Assembly (NCBI RefSeq): GCF_001408515.1
Contig: NZ_CYPR01000085.1
Location: 1 to 63,120 of the forward strand
DNA length: 63,120 nucleotides
Direction: 5' to 3'
Origin: Jannaschia seosinensis
GTDB lineage: Bacteria; Pseudomonadota; Alphaproteobacteria; Rhodobacterales; Rhodobacteraceae
Shown: positions 53,512-62,883 of the stretch, piece by piece
How the letters are laid out: each line of letters opens with the position of its first letter
Position numbering within the stretch: the first letter of the stretch is position 1
Made by a program: the position numbers and the translations under genes
Notes under the pieces: generated by a model
The model's input: only the letters and a program-made list of their open reading frames with translations
What the model was told of the DNA's origin: nothing
The model's database searches: none

Positions 53512-54114
53512 TCAGATGCCGGTCTCGACCAGCCGGGCCACGTAACGGGCGAGCGTGTCGATCTCGAGGTTCACGCGATCATCCTCGGCCGCGCCGCCCC
53601 ATGTGGTGACCTCCTGCGTATGGGGGATCAGGTTCACGCCGAAGCGGGTCCCCTCCACCTCATTGACGGTGAGGGACGTCCCGTTCAACGCGACCGAGCC
53701 TTTCGGCGCGATGAAGCGGGCAAGCTCCGCCGGAACCTCGAACAGGTAACGGCGCGAGTCTCCCTCCGGCGTGATCGACACGATCCGCGCCACACCGTCG
53801 ACATGTCCCGACACGATGTGCCCTCCCATTTCGTCGCCGACCCGCAGGCTGCGCTCCAGGTTCACGCGTGATCCCTCGACCCAGTCGCCCAGCGCGGTCT
53901 TCGAGAGGCTTTCGGCGGAGACATCGACATCGAACCAGCCGCCATCGGCATCCGTCCCCCGGTCCACCACCGTCAGGCAGCAGCCGTCGCAGGCGATCGA
54001 CGCGCCGAGGTCGATCCCGGCGGGGTCGTAAGCGGTGCCGATGCGCACGCGCAGGTCGCCGCGCGGGTCGAGACGGCGAATGGTGCCGATATCGGTGACG
54101 ATGCCAGTGAACAT
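53512..54114 (-). CDS. ribE: Riboflavin synthase, alpha chain
   Basis: Dismutates two dimethylribityllumazines to riboflavin. 200 residues with two beta-barrel repeats. MFTGIVTDIGTIRRLD and GASIACDGCCLTVVD open the first, GHIVSGHVDGVARIV and GSVALNGTSLTVNEV the second. It is not in the ribB-ribH operon but 1.4 kb away on the same strand. It is divergent from kpsS. Confidence 0.95.
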   Translation of the reverse strand: MFTGIVTDIGTIRRLDPRGDLRVRIGTAYDPAGIDLGASIACDGCCLTVVDRGTDADGGWFDVDVSAESLSKTALGDWVEGSRVNLERSLRVGDEMGGHIVSGHVDGVARIVSITPEGDSRRYLFEVPAELARFIAPKGSVALNGTSLTVNEVEGTRFGVNLIPHTQEVTTWGGAAEDDRVNLEIDTLARYVARLVETGI

Positions 54115-54250
54115 GGAGGCACTCCCTCAGGTCGCATTTCGGGCTAGCGAAGGCCGCCTCCCGCCGCAAGTGACCCATTGGCGTCACGGTTGCGGCATTC
54201 GCGTCCCGGGTGCTGGCACTGCGACGGCCGGAATCGTATCGGGAGCGACC

Positions 54251-55531
54251 ATGGACACTCGCCGCTTTCTGTTCCTGCAAGGTCCGCATGGGCCCTTCTT
54301 CCACCGGCTCGCCGGCCTTCTGCGCGCGGCCGGGGCACATGTGCACCGGGTGGGTTTCAACCGCGGCGACGAGGCGTTCTGGCCCCGCCGAGACAGCTTC
54401 ACGGCCTATCAGGGAACGCCGGAGGACTGGCCCGCCGCCTGCGGCGCGCTGCTGGACGACACCGCCGTCACCGATCTGGTGCTCTACGGCGACACGCGGC
54501 CGATCCACGCCGCCGCCATCGCCGCCGCGCGCACCCGCGGCATCCGCATCCATGTCTTCGAAGAAGGGTACCTGCGCCCGTGGTGGGTTTCCTACGAACG
54601 CGGCGGCGCGAATGCGAATTCGCGGCTGATGGGTTTCACCGTGCCGCAGATGCAGGCTGCGCTGGCCGGAATGAATCGCGACCTGCCCGACGCGCCGGCC
54701 CATTGGGGCGACATGCGCCACCACGTCTTCTACGGCGCGCTCTACCACTTCTTCGTGCTGCTGCGACCCGCCCGCTACACCTGCTGGCGCCCGCATCGCG
54801 ACCTCACGGTCGGGCAGGAATTCCGCCTCCACCTGCGCCGATTGCTCACCATGCCTTTCACCGCGTTGGAGCGGCGGGTGCGCACGCGGCGCATCGTCCA
54901 TGGTGGCTTTCCCTACCACCTGTGCCTGATGCAGCTTGAGCACGATTCGAACTTCAGGGCTCATTCGCCCTACCCATCGACGATGGCCTTTCTCGAAGAC
55001 GTCATCGCGGGCTTTGCCGCCGGGGCACCGGCGCATCACCACCTCGTGCTCAAGGCCCACCCGCTCGATGCCGGACGCGGGCCGGATCAGGCGGCGATCC
55101 GCCGACTGACCCGGAAGCACGGGCTAGCGGGCCGCGTCCATGTCCTGCGCGGCGGCAAGCTGGCCCATCTGATGAACGGGGCGCGATCGGCGATCACGGT
55201 CAATTCCACCGCGGCGCAGCAGGCGCTCTGGCGCGGCCTGCCCGTCCTCGCTCTCGGCCGTTCCGTCTACGCCAAGCCCGAATTCGTGAGCGATCAGCCG
55301 ATTTCCGCCTTCTTCGCCGATCCGCAACGACCCGATTCCCGGGCCTACCGCAATTACCGGCACTACCTTCTGGAGACGTCGCAGGTCGCGGGGGGCTTCT
55401 ATTCGGCGCGTGGACGACGGCAATTGCTGCGCCAGGTCGTCGACATGATGCTGACCGATTCCGACCCGTACGACCGACTGGCCAGCGGGCGTTCGGCACC
55501 ACGCCAGAACCTGAAACCGGTCTCGGGGTGA
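54251..55531 (+). CDS. kpsS: Capsular polysaccharide beta-Kdo transferase KpsS
   Basis: A 426-residue cytoplasmic enzyme that, with KpsC, builds the poly-Kdo linker on a lipid anchor for group 2/ABC-type capsules. The product starts MDTRRFLFLQGPHGPFFHRL and has VFEEGYLRPWWVSYERGGAN, LKAHPLDAGR and the capsule-synth motif LMNGARSAITVNSTAAQQAL with WRGLPVLALG, as in KpsS/LipB proteins. First gene of kpsS - export lipoprotein - kpsC; the ABC transporter genes (kpsM/T/E) are not in the window. Confidence 0.9.
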   Translation: MDTRRFLFLQGPHGPFFHRLAGLLRAAGAHVHRVGFNRGDEAFWPRRDSFTAYQGTPEDWPAACGALLDDTAVTDLVLYGDTRPIHAAAIAAARTRGIRIHVFEEGYLRPWWVSYERGGANANSRLMGFTVPQMQAALAGMNRDLPDAPAHWGDMRHHVFYGALYHFFVLLRPARYTCWRPHRDLTVGQEFRLHLRRLLTMPFTALERRVRTRRIVHGGFPYHLCLMQLEHDSNFRAHSPYPSTMAFLEDVIAGFAAGAPAHHHLVLKAHPLDAGRGPDQAAIRRLTRKHGLAGRVHVLRGGKLAHLMNGARSAITVNSTAAQQALWRGLPVLALGRSVYAKPEFVSDQPISAFFADPQRPDSRAYRNYRHYLLETSQVAGGFYSARGRRQLLRQVVDMMLTDSDPYDRLASGRSAPRQNLKPVSG

Positions 55532-55608
55532 ACCCGGCCATGGACTGACGGGCCCGGATCGGTGAAAACGCGACCCAGAGGCCACTGACGCAGACGAGAG
55601 GCAGAGAT

Positions 55609-56748
55609 TTGAGCATCCAGGCAACCCGGACGGCGCGCTTCATCGCCGCATCCCTCGCCGTGGCGCTGGTCGCGTCCTGCGGCACGATTCCCCGGTCCGG
55701 CCCGACCAAGAACGAAATCTTCGCCGGCGCCATCGAGAACGAGGGCAACGCTTTCGTCATTCCCGTCGATGCGCGCGTGACGACGGCGACCGCCGTGGGC
55801 CCCACGCTCGGCTTCTCGGAATCCTTTCGCAACGCGGGCCTCATGGGAACCGACACGATCCGACCGGGCGACACGCTGAGCCTGATCGTCTACGAGAACG
55901 TCACCGACGGGCTTCTGACAAATGTCGGCGCGTCCGCATCCCAGATCAACCAGGTGCAGGTGGACGCGTCGGGCTTCATCTTCATTCCCTATGCCGGCCG
56001 CATCCAGGCCGCGGGCAACACCCCTGAGGCGCTGCGTCGCACGATAACCGCCCGTCTCGACGAGCAGACCCCCGATCCGCAGGTCGTGGTCCAACGCCTG
56101 GCGGGCGACGGGGCCACCGTCGCGGTCGTGGGCACCGCCGGCGCACAGGGCGTCTATCCGATCGAGCGCCCGACCCGCACGCTGACCGGGATGATCGCGC
56201 GCGCCGGCGGGGTTGCCGCCGAACCGGAGATCACGACCGTCACCGTTACCCGCAACGGCCGCAGCGAGGGGGCCTATCTGTCCGACCTCTACAAGCAGCC
56301 GGCTCTCGACATCGCCTTGCGCGATGGCGATACGGTCTTCCTGGAGGCCGATACGCGCACCTTCACCGTTCTCGGCGCAACCGGGGCGCAGAACCGTCTG
56401 TCCTTCGAAACCGAAACCATCTCAGCCATTGAGGCGCTGGCGCAGGTCGGGGGCCTGAACCCGAACTACGCCAACCCGACCGGCGTCTTTATCCTGCGCG
56501 ACGAACATGAGCGTATCGCGCGACAGGTCATCGGGCGGCCTGACCTCCAGGGCCCGCAGCGCATGATCTACGTCCTCGACCTGACCGAGCCCAACGGCAT
56601 GTTCGAGGCCCGCGACTTCGTGATCCGCGACGGCGACACCGTCTATGTAACCGAGGCGCCGATCGTCCGCTGGAACCGCACGATTGCCGCGCTCTTCGGC
56701 TCGCTGAACCCGATCGTATCCTCGGCGAGAACCGTCGGCGTGAACTGA
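55609..56748 (+). CDS. Capsule polysaccharide export lipoprotein (Wza/KpsD/BexD-like)
   Basis: 379 residues. No ATG fits; TTG 55609 is preceded by gagaggcag. A lipoprotein signal (FIAASLAVALVASCGT, lipobox V-A-S-C) is followed by a Poly_export domain (MGTDTIRPGDTLSLIVYENV ... GFIFIPYAGRIQAAGNTPEA) and two SLBB-like repeats (VAVVGTAGAQGVYPI; FTVLGATGAQNRL). It should form the outer-membrane channel with the C-terminal amphipathic helix (NRTIAALFGSLNPIVSSART). It lies between kpsS and kpsC, only one base before kpsC. Confidence 0.9.
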   Translation: MSIQATRTARFIAASLAVALVASCGTIPRSGPTKNEIFAGAIENEGNAFVIPVDARVTTATAVGPTLGFSESFRNAGLMGTDTIRPGDTLSLIVYENVTDGLLTNVGASASQINQVQVDASGFIFIPYAGRIQAAGNTPEALRRTITARLDEQTPDPQVVVQRLAGDGATVAVVGTAGAQGVYPIERPTRTLTGMIARAGGVAAEPEITTVTVTRNGRSEGAYLSDLYKQPALDIALRDGDTVFLEADTRTFTVLGATGAQNRLSFETETISAIEALAQVGGLNPNYANPTGVFILRDEHERIARQVIGRPDLQGPQRMIYVLDLTEPNGMFEARDFVIRDGDTVYVTEAPIVRWNRTIAALFGSLNPIVSSARTVGVN

Positions 56749-56749
56749 C

Positions 56750-58801
56750 GTGCCGGATGACGGGGCGCGGGTCGCCCGCTTCGTCTCCGGCGGGTTCCTG
56801 TCGAACCGCATCCGCCGCATCGCCTGGCTTGCCGGGGTGGATCTCCAGCCCGGCTGGCCACGCGACGGCGAATGGATCGCCGCCTGGGGCCATGACGGCG
56901 CGTCGGCGCGGCGGGCGGAGGCCATCTCAGGCCGGACCGGGGCCCCTATCCTGCGGATCGAGGATGCGTGGCTGCGCTCGCTCCATCCCGGGCGGACGTC
57001 CCGCCTGCGCGGGGGCGAGGCGCCGCTGGGTCTGACCATCGACCGGGACGGGGCGCATTACGATGCGCGGCAACCCTCATCGCTCGAACGCCTGCTTGCC
57101 ACCCATCCGTTCGACGACGGCGACCTAATCGCGCGCACACGTCAGGCGATGGAGGAATGGGCCCGGTCGGGCGTGACGAAATACGCCGCCACCCGAACCG
57201 ACCTCGTCGCGCCGGAGCCCGGCTATGTCCTCGTGGTGGATCAGACACGCGGCGATGCCTCCATCCGCCTCGGCGGCGCGTCCGAGGCCACGTTCCGCGA
57301 GATGCTGGCCGTCGCGCGGGAGGAAAATCCCGGCGCGCGCATCCTCATCAAAAGCCATCCCGAAACGGTCGCGGGTCATCGCCCCGGCCACTACACGCAG
57401 GCCGACGCTACCCATAACGCCACCTTGGAGACACGGTCGATCCCGCCCGCGACGCTCCTGTCGGGCGCGATCCGGGTCTATACGGTCAGCAGTCAGATCG
57501 GCTTCGAGGCAATTTTGCACGATCATCGCCCGGTCACCTTCGGACAGCCCTTCTATGCCGGCTGGGGCCTCGACGACGACCGCATGCCGCTGGACCGGCG
57601 GACGCGCAAATTGACGCGAACGCAGCTTTTTGCGGGAGCGCTGGTGCTTTATCCGCATTGGTACAACCCGCATCGCGACAGGCTTTGCGATCCCGTGGAC
57701 GTGATCCGCATCCTGCAAGCCCGCGCACGCGCCTGGCGCGAGGACACGCCCGGCTGGTCCGCGCCGGGCATGCGCCTGTGGAAGCGCGCGCCGCTGCGCC
57801 GTTTCCTGTCGGGCCGCGTCGTGTTCCGGGACGATCCGAAGCGGCAAAGGCTTGTCTGGGGCACCGGTGCGACGACAGCGGACGTTGGAAAAGATGCGGG
57901 ATCGGCGGCCCTGTTGCCTCGGCCGTCTTCCGGGTCGGCGCACGCCTCTGCCCCTGCCGGAAGTGTCCGGATCGAGGACGGGTTCCTGCGGTCGCGCGGG
58001 CTCGGCGCGGATCTGATCCCGCCCCTCTCCCTCGTGCTCGACCGGCAGGGTCTGTACCTCGATCCGACCCGGCGCAGCGATCTAGAGGACGCGATCATCC
58101 GCGCGGCGGGCCTGCCGCCCGAGGCGCTTGGGCGGGCGCGGGCGCTCCGCACCGCGATCGCCGCTGCGCGCCTGTCGAAATACAATCTGCCGGGCGCGGT
58201 TCCCGACCTTCCCGATGACCGCATCATCCTCGTGCCGGGTCAGGTCGCTGACGACGCGTCGGTTCGGCTCGGCACATCCGACGTGCGCGACAACGCCGGC
58301 CTCCTGCGCGCCGCACGCACTGCGCATCCCGAGGCTTTCCTTGTCTACAAGCCTCATCCCGACGTCGAAGCGGGACTGCGCGAGGGCGCCATCGACGCGG
58401 CCGATGCCGATCTCGTTGCGCATGAAGCAGACCCGATCGCGCTGATCGAGAAGGCGCACGAGGTCTGGACGATGACCTCGCTTCTCGGCTTCGAGGCGCT
58501 GTTGCGCGGGCGGCGCGTCGTCACGCTCGGGGCGCCCTTCTACGCGGGATGGGGCCTGAACGACGATCGTGGCGCGATCCCCGCGCGTCGCCGCGTGGTG
58601 CGACCGTCTCTGGACGCGCTCGTTCAAGCCGTAATGATCGACTATCCGCGCTACTTCGATCCCGTCATCGGCACGGCCTGCCCGCCCGAGGTGATCGTCC
58701 ACCGTCTTGCCCACGGCCCGTTCGTCGCGCCGGGCCGGATCAACCGGCTTCTTGCCAAGGCGCAAGGCGTGCTGGCGAGCCAAGCGCGCATCTGGCGGTG
58801 A
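56750..58801 (+). CDS. kpsC: Capsular polysaccharide beta-Kdo transferase KpsC (two-domain)
   Basis: 683 residues from GTG 56750, one base after the previous stop. The protein is an internal duplication: both halves have a D-G-FLRS-type motif (RIEDAWLRSLHPG; RIEDGFLRSRGLG), a 'K-S/P-HPE/D' motif (IKSHPETVAGH; YKPHPDVEAGL) and the closing FYAGWGLDDDR (about 269) or FYAGWGLNDDR (about 598). The two transferase modules add alternating Kdo linkages in the linker of ABC-dependent capsules. Works with KpsS. Confidence 0.93.
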   Translation: MPDDGARVARFVSGGFLSNRIRRIAWLAGVDLQPGWPRDGEWIAAWGHDGASARRAEAISGRTGAPILRIEDAWLRSLHPGRTSRLRGGEAPLGLTIDRDGAHYDARQPSSLERLLATHPFDDGDLIARTRQAMEEWARSGVTKYAATRTDLVAPEPGYVLVVDQTRGDASIRLGGASEATFREMLAVAREENPGARILIKSHPETVAGHRPGHYTQADATHNATLETRSIPPATLLSGAIRVYTVSSQIGFEAILHDHRPVTFGQPFYAGWGLDDDRMPLDRRTRKLTRTQLFAGALVLYPHWYNPHRDRLCDPVDVIRILQARARAWREDTPGWSAPGMRLWKRAPLRRFLSGRVVFRDDPKRQRLVWGTGATTADVGKDAGSAALLPRPSSGSAHASAPAGSVRIEDGFLRSRGLGADLIPPLSLVLDRQGLYLDPTRRSDLEDAIIRAAGLPPEALGRARALRTAIAAARLSKYNLPGAVPDLPDDRIILVPGQVADDASVRLGTSDVRDNAGLLRAARTAHPEAFLVYKPHPDVEAGLREGAIDAADADLVAHEADPIALIEKAHEVWTMTSLLGFEALLRGRRVVTLGAPFYAGWGLNDDRGAIPARRRVVRPSLDALVQAVMIDYPRYFDPVIGTACPPEVIVHRLAHGPFVAPGRINRLLAKAQGVLASQARIWR

Positions 58802-58825
58802 CGCGGCATTTCGGCAAGGCAGCGA

Positions 58826-59464
58826 TCAGCCGTCGATCCGGGCCAGCATCTCGTCCACCAGCGCCGTGATTTCGGCAGCGGCAATCTTGGCGCCGGGAAA
58901 CTCGCGCACCCCCTGACCGGAGCCCATCGCCTCGGCATAGGCGACCCGGTTGGCGATGACCGTCTCCGCCGCATCCGCCTCGATCTCCGACAGGGCACCG
59001 CGAATCTCGTTGGTCAGCCGCGTTCCGCTGCGCCCCCGGTTGAGCACGGCAAAGGGTCGCTTGCCCTCGCGCGCCGCCATCTCCAGAACGCCTTCCGTCG
59101 CCCAGAGATCGACCTGACTTGCGGTCACCGGAACCACGACGAGATCGGAGACCTTGAGGGCGGGGCGCAGATCCGCATCAATCTTGGGCGGCGTGTCGAT
59201 CAGCACGAAATCATGGGTCTTCTGATATTTCCCCGCCTCGTAGCTTACCCCCCAGGCGGATGCGGTCGAGAAGGTCAGATCGCCTTGCAGCCCGCTTTCC
59301 CGCTCGAAGCGGGTCATGAACCAGCGCCCGAGCGAGCCCTGCGGGTCGCTGTCGAGGATCGCCACTTCCCGCCCGCGCGCGGCCAGTTCGACCGCGATGT
59401 TCGCGCAAAGGGTCGTCTTGCCCGATCCGCCCTTCTGCTGTGCGAGCGTGATGACGGTCGCCAT
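58826..59464 (-). CDS. Orphan ParA-family ATPase
   Basis: A 212-residue Walker ATPase: MATVITLAQQKGGSGKTTLC holds the deviant Walker A (KGGSGKTT, 11-18), followed by ILDSDPQGSLGRW and VLIDTPPKIDADLR. No parB is adjacent, so it is not the chromosome partition gene; orphan ParAs position chemotaxis, carboxysome or cell-pole complexes, or regulate division (MipZ). Which applies is unclear. It is convergent with kpsC (25 bases between stops). Confidence 0.88.
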   Translation of the reverse strand: MATVITLAQQKGGSGKTTLCANIAVELAARGREVAILDSDPQGSLGRWFMTRFERESGLQGDLTFSTASAWGVSYEAGKYQKTHDFVLIDTPPKIDADLRPALKVSDLVVVPVTASQVDLWATEGVLEMAAREGKRPFAVLNRGRSGTRLTNEIRGALSEIEADAAETVIANRVAYAEAMGSGQGVREFPGAKIAAAEITALVDEMLARIDG

Positions 59465-59530
59465 GTTGGACCTCCGAATTGTCCCGGCGTCACCCAAGCA
59501 TGCCGCGCCGCGGCGCTCAATCCCGCATCG

Positions 59531-60337
59531 TTATTCCCGCCAATGCTCCCGCACCCACGAAGACGGCCGCACGAAATGCCGCAGGTACTTCATCCGGCCC
59601 TCGCGCGGTGCCGGACCGGTGAGCGCTCGCCTGACATGCTGGGACGGTGACAGGACCGGATAATCCTTTTGGTAGCGGCCGATCACGGCGTCGGCGGGAT
59701 TGAGTTGCCCGGCAAAGATCGCCACGCGGGCACCCTTTGGCAGGCGCGGCTCCATCACGAAATTCGCCGGGAAGAACGGCACGCAATGATGGCGGTAATG
59801 CACCACCCAGCCGCGCGGCCAAAAGGTCACGCCACCCGGTGCGCGATTGGTGACGAAACGCTGCTCGTAGGTCCAGCGCTCGCCCACCGCTTTCGGATCG
59901 GCGCGGAACTCCTCCCATAGCGGCGCAAGCGTCCCGACCTTGAACCGGTAAAGCGACGTCTGCCCCAGCCGTTCGAACGGTTTGACAGGATTGCGCGCGA
60001 GGATGACATCGTCATCGGCACCGTAGGTGAAGAACGGGTCAAGCGAGCCCGTGATCACCACGTCGAGGTCCACGAACAGCACGACCCCCTCGATACCGGA
60101 TAATTCCACCATCCACAGCCGCGACTTGTGCCAGATGCCGCGCCGAAGCTTAGGCATCTCGAACCCCAGATCGGCCATGGGACGACAATCGACCTCGGGG
60201 CGAACACCGCTCGCATCGTCGGTCAGGCAGAACAGCTTGAACGGCGGTGTGATGTTACGCGCGATCATGCCGTACAGGCGGTTCACGTATTCCGGCCCGT
60301 ATTTCTTGCCCCAGCGCATACAGACGATCTGCTTCAT
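59531..60337 (-). CDS. Glycosyltransferase-like protein (GT-A fold)
   Basis: 268 residues, MKQIVCMRWGKKYGPEYVNR, with an N-terminal Rossmann-like start, GVVLFVDLDVVITGSLDPFF (D-x-D metal motif, residues ~84-105) and a GT8/DUF-like middle (YEQRFVTNRAPGGVTFWPRG). Similar enzymes act in surface polysaccharide or protein glycosylation; donor and acceptor are unknown. Nearness to kps genes makes a capsule role plausible. On the minus strand upstream of parA. Confidence 0.8.
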   Translation of the reverse strand: MKQIVCMRWGKKYGPEYVNRLYGMIARNITPPFKLFCLTDDASGVRPEVDCRPMADLGFEMPKLRRGIWHKSRLWMVELSGIEGVVLFVDLDVVITGSLDPFFTYGADDDVILARNPVKPFERLGQTSLYRFKVGTLAPLWEEFRADPKAVGERWTYEQRFVTNRAPGGVTFWPRGWVVHYRHHCVPFFPANFVMEPRLPKGARVAIFAGQLNPADAVIGRYQKDYPVLSPSQHVRRALTGPAPREGRMKYLRHFVRPSSWVREHWRE

Positions 60338-60919
60338 GCCATCTCCCCAACTCCCGGCCAGCCGACTTGTGGCGGAGTGGGACCGCGTTCGGCCTGAGAA
60401 TGCAAGATGAAGCAGGATGGTGCAGCCGGACGTGAACCTTGCAGCGCCATCTCTTCGAGCAGACCGCGATCGTGCTGCCGGTCCTGCCGGCTTGCCCCCC
60501 CCTTCGGCAGCGGTAAGTCCGCGAACCGAGACGGCTTGTTACATGCGCAATTGCCACAATGCCATCGCGATTCGAGGTGCCCCCGCCGTCATCGTGTTAC
60601 GCAGAAATACTGCCCCCTAGGAGCCCGACACCGCCGGAGCTGTGCCGAGGCTAAGATGAATTACATGAAACTGCTGGAGCAACGCCTGATGTCGTAGGGT
60701 TTCCATCACCACGTTTCCGAGACCCAAGGCTTGCATCGCTGTCTCGAACTGAGACACCGCAATCCCTGTAGCCGGCAGTGAAGTTCTGATGTGTCCAAAT
60801 AGGAAAAGGATGGCTCCCACCTTTGGACCGGTCTGCGCACACATGGATGCCCCTGCCAGAGCGCCACTATTTCACGAGTTGTCTGATTCCCGAGGCTCCT
60901 GCTTTCGCGGACGGACTAG
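60338..60919. other. Intergenic stretch between glycosyltransferase and IS1380
   Basis: About 580 bases without a credible gene. A minus-strand frame of 75 codons at 60617-60844 (GIAVSQFETAMQALGLGNVV) has helical-looking sequence but no ribosome binding site or known family. A/T content is higher than in the neighbours. It may be a decayed fragment of accessory DNA. Confidence 0.35.
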
Positions 60920-61549
60920 CCCGGATAATTCACGAGAAGGCGGCGGAGGTGGCGTAACCGTCTGAAACTCTGTATTTTTTGGTTATCGACGCCAAAGATT
61001 CAGATTTCAGCAGGACGACCTCCGCCATGGCTCAATCTACGTGCTTCACGCCCCGCCTGTCACCCCTCAATGGCAAGCCGGTCCTGCTCGGGTTTGACGG
61101 CGCCGACATGAGCTCCGACGCCGGCCTGACCCTGCTGCGCGAGATCGAGCGCAGGGCGGGTCTGGCGCAGCGGCTCGCAGATTGCCTGCACGATCCGCGT
61201 GACCCGGCGAAAGTTCAGCATAGCCTGTGCGACATCATCCGGTTCCGGATCATGATGATCGCGGCGGGATATGAAGACGGCAATGACGCGACCGCCCTGC
61301 GGTACGATCCCAGCTTCAGGATCGCGCTGGAGCGTGGCCCGGAAACAGGGCCGGTCTTGTGTTCGCAGCCGACGATCTTGCGCATGGAAAACCTGCCAGA
61401 CGCCCGCGCCCTTATCCGCATGGGCCGCGAGATGGTCCGGTTCTACTGCCACTCGTTTGCGCGCCCCCCAAGCCGGATCGTGCTCGACATCGACGATACC
61501 TTTGACGCGGTGCATGGCCACCAGCAGCTGCGCCTGTTCAATGGATAGA
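60920..61549 (+). mobile_element. IS1380-family element, left part, truncated by IS256
   Basis: The left terminal repeat cccggataattcacgag is at about 60920-60936, preceded by ctag. The transposase start follows 100 bases later. A perfect 9-bp inverted repeat, ggcggaggt (60942-60950) and acctccgcc (61018-61026), brackets the leader and ends directly at the ATG. The element is cut at about 61549, where the IS256-type element begins. Its missing right half is not on the other side of that IS. Confidence 0.75.
61027..61548 (+). pseudogene. IS1380 transposase, N-terminal fragment
   Basis: About 173 codons from ATG 61027: MAQSTCFTPRLSPLNGKPVL, then LGFDGADMSSDAGLTLLREI (the family start) and LCDIIRFRIMMIAAGYEDGN with DATALRYDP. 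It reaches the first catalytic aspartate (RIVLDIDDTFDAVHGHQQLR) and stops after LFNG in the first bases of the IS256 end (TAG). A full IS1380 transposase has about 440-460 residues. A more upstream in-frame start at 60979 is not supported. Confidence 0.8.
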
Positions 61550-61584
61550 GCAACCTGCGGTCTGGAAATTCTGCTGAGAGCGGG

Positions 61585-62766
61585 TCATGCATCCTGGCAT
61601 TCCCATTTGATGTAGGCCTTGGTCTCGGAGGCCCATTTCTCGTCGATCTCTACGAGGACGGCGCTGACCAGTCGCAGCAGAGCGTCGTCGCTGGGAAAGA
61701 CCCTGACCTTTACGGTGCGCCGCTTGAGCTCGTGCTGGACGGATCGCTCCATCGGGTTTGAAGTGCGCAGCCGGCGGCGATGGTGCTCGGGCAGCGTGAA
61801 GACCGCGAGCCCCTCGGGCGCGTTTTCCTCCAGCCATGCGGCCAGCTTCGGCGCAGAGGTGCGATAGCTGGCGACGATCTCTGCCAAGGCCGTTTCTGCC
61901 TTGGCGAGCGTGCTGGCATTCCACACGGTGCGCAGCTCGGCTCCGATGCGCTTGCGGATCTCGACGTTCGGAGCGTGATGAATGGCGTTGCGCGCGAGAT
62001 GGAACTGGCAGCGCTGCCATGTGGCGCCGCCAAGAACAGCCCGCCGGGCAGCACGCAGCCCTGAGTGGTCATCCGAAACGATGAACTCGACGCCGCGCAG
62101 GCCGCGGGCGACCAGGCTCTCCAAGAAGCCCCGCCAGGGGACCTCGGCCTCGGACAGGGCCACGGAAACGCCCAGAACACGCCGCCGCTCGTCCGGGCCG
62201 ATGCCGATTGCCGAGAGCACGGCAGCATCGCGCACCACCCCGCCGTGGCGCATCTTCTCGTACCGGGCATCGAGGATGAGGTATTTTACCTGGCCCAGAG
62301 GGCGGTTGCGCCATGCCTCCAGTTCGTCGTCGAGCAGCTTGGCAGCCCGGCTGACCTGCGAGGACGACAGGCTCTCGATCCCGAACTCGCGCATGACAGC
62401 CTCGGCGTCACGCGTGGAGACGCCTTTGACGTACATCTCGGCCACCGCCAGCATGACGGACCGAAGCGACCGCCGCCCGCGCTCGAGGGATTGCGGATAG
62501 AACGGCTCTTCCCCATGCCCGGCAGTCTTGGGCACCTGCACGCTCACCGTGCCCGCAGGCGTGTCGATCCGCTTGGGTTTGTAGCCGTTGGCATAGCCGT
62601 GACGCTCGGGCGTGCGCTCATAATGGCTCGCGCCGAGAAACCGCTCCCGTTCGATCTGCATCGCCAGCTCGAAAGCCCGCGCGAACACCGAGGCCATCTC
62701 GCCGGGCCCGTGCTCGATCAACTGTTCCAAGACCGCCTCAAGCGCCGTATCCTTCCGCCTGTTCAT
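61585..62766 (-). CDS. IS256-family (Mutator) transposase, intact
   Basis: 393 residues from MNRRKDTALEAVLEQLIEHG (ATG 62766, after ggagaagaacg; an in-frame start at 62799 is possible). The IS256 fold is complete: KRIDTPAGTVSVQVPKTAGH, then DDE residues in YLILDARYEKMRHGG (first Asp), VEFIVSDDHSGLRAA (second Asp) and RTSNPMERSVQHELKRRT (Glu). The C-x2-H of the family reads CQFHLARNAIHHAP. Frame and motifs are intact, so it may be active. Confidence 0.93.
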   Translation of the reverse strand: MNRRKDTALEAVLEQLIEHGPGEMASVFARAFELAMQIERERFLGASHYERTPERHGYANGYKPKRIDTPAGTVSVQVPKTAGHGEEPFYPQSLERGRRSLRSVMLAVAEMYVKGVSTRDAEAVMREFGIESLSSSQVSRAAKLLDDELEAWRNRPLGQVKYLILDARYEKMRHGGVVRDAAVLSAIGIGPDERRRVLGVSVALSEAEVPWRGFLESLVARGLRGVEFIVSDDHSGLRAARRAVLGGATWQRCQFHLARNAIHHAPNVEIRKRIGAELRTVWNASTLAKAETALAEIVASYRTSAPKLAAWLEENAPEGLAVFTLPEHHRRRLRTSNPMERSVQHELKRRTVKVRVFPSDDALLRLVSAVLVEIDEKWASETKAYIKWECQDA

Positions 62767-62816
62767 TCGTTCTTCTCCATGGTTGTGTTGCAACTCCATG
62801 GAATATCAGAATGGGC

Positions 62817-62848
62817 AGCTCGTGCTGGGGGGCGCCCCAGCACGAGCT
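62817..62848. repeat. Long perfect palindrome upstream of the IS256 transposase
   Basis: agctcgtgctgggg-ggcg-ccccagcacgagct: 14-bp perfect arms and a 4-base loop, inside the IS between its right end and the transposase start. Located where read-in transcripts from outside would pass, it may end them, or act as an operator for the transposase promoter. Confidence 0.75.
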
Positions 62849-62883
62849 CACGCCCCGCGTCTCAAGCGAATTTCCAGACCTGA

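Noticed and set aside
52082-54250. FMN riboswitch before ribB or ribE
   Set aside because: The conserved RFN elements (aggg...gggg blocks) are not visible in either leader, and the leaders are short.
56750-58801. kpsC as two fused or frameshifted genes
   Set aside because: The duplication of motifs is the normal two-domain KpsC layout, and the frame is continuous.
60617-60844. Minus-strand 75-codon frame between the glycosyltransferase and IS1380
   Set aside because: The sequence looks protein-like in part but has no ribosome binding site or family; kept only as a note on the intergenic region.
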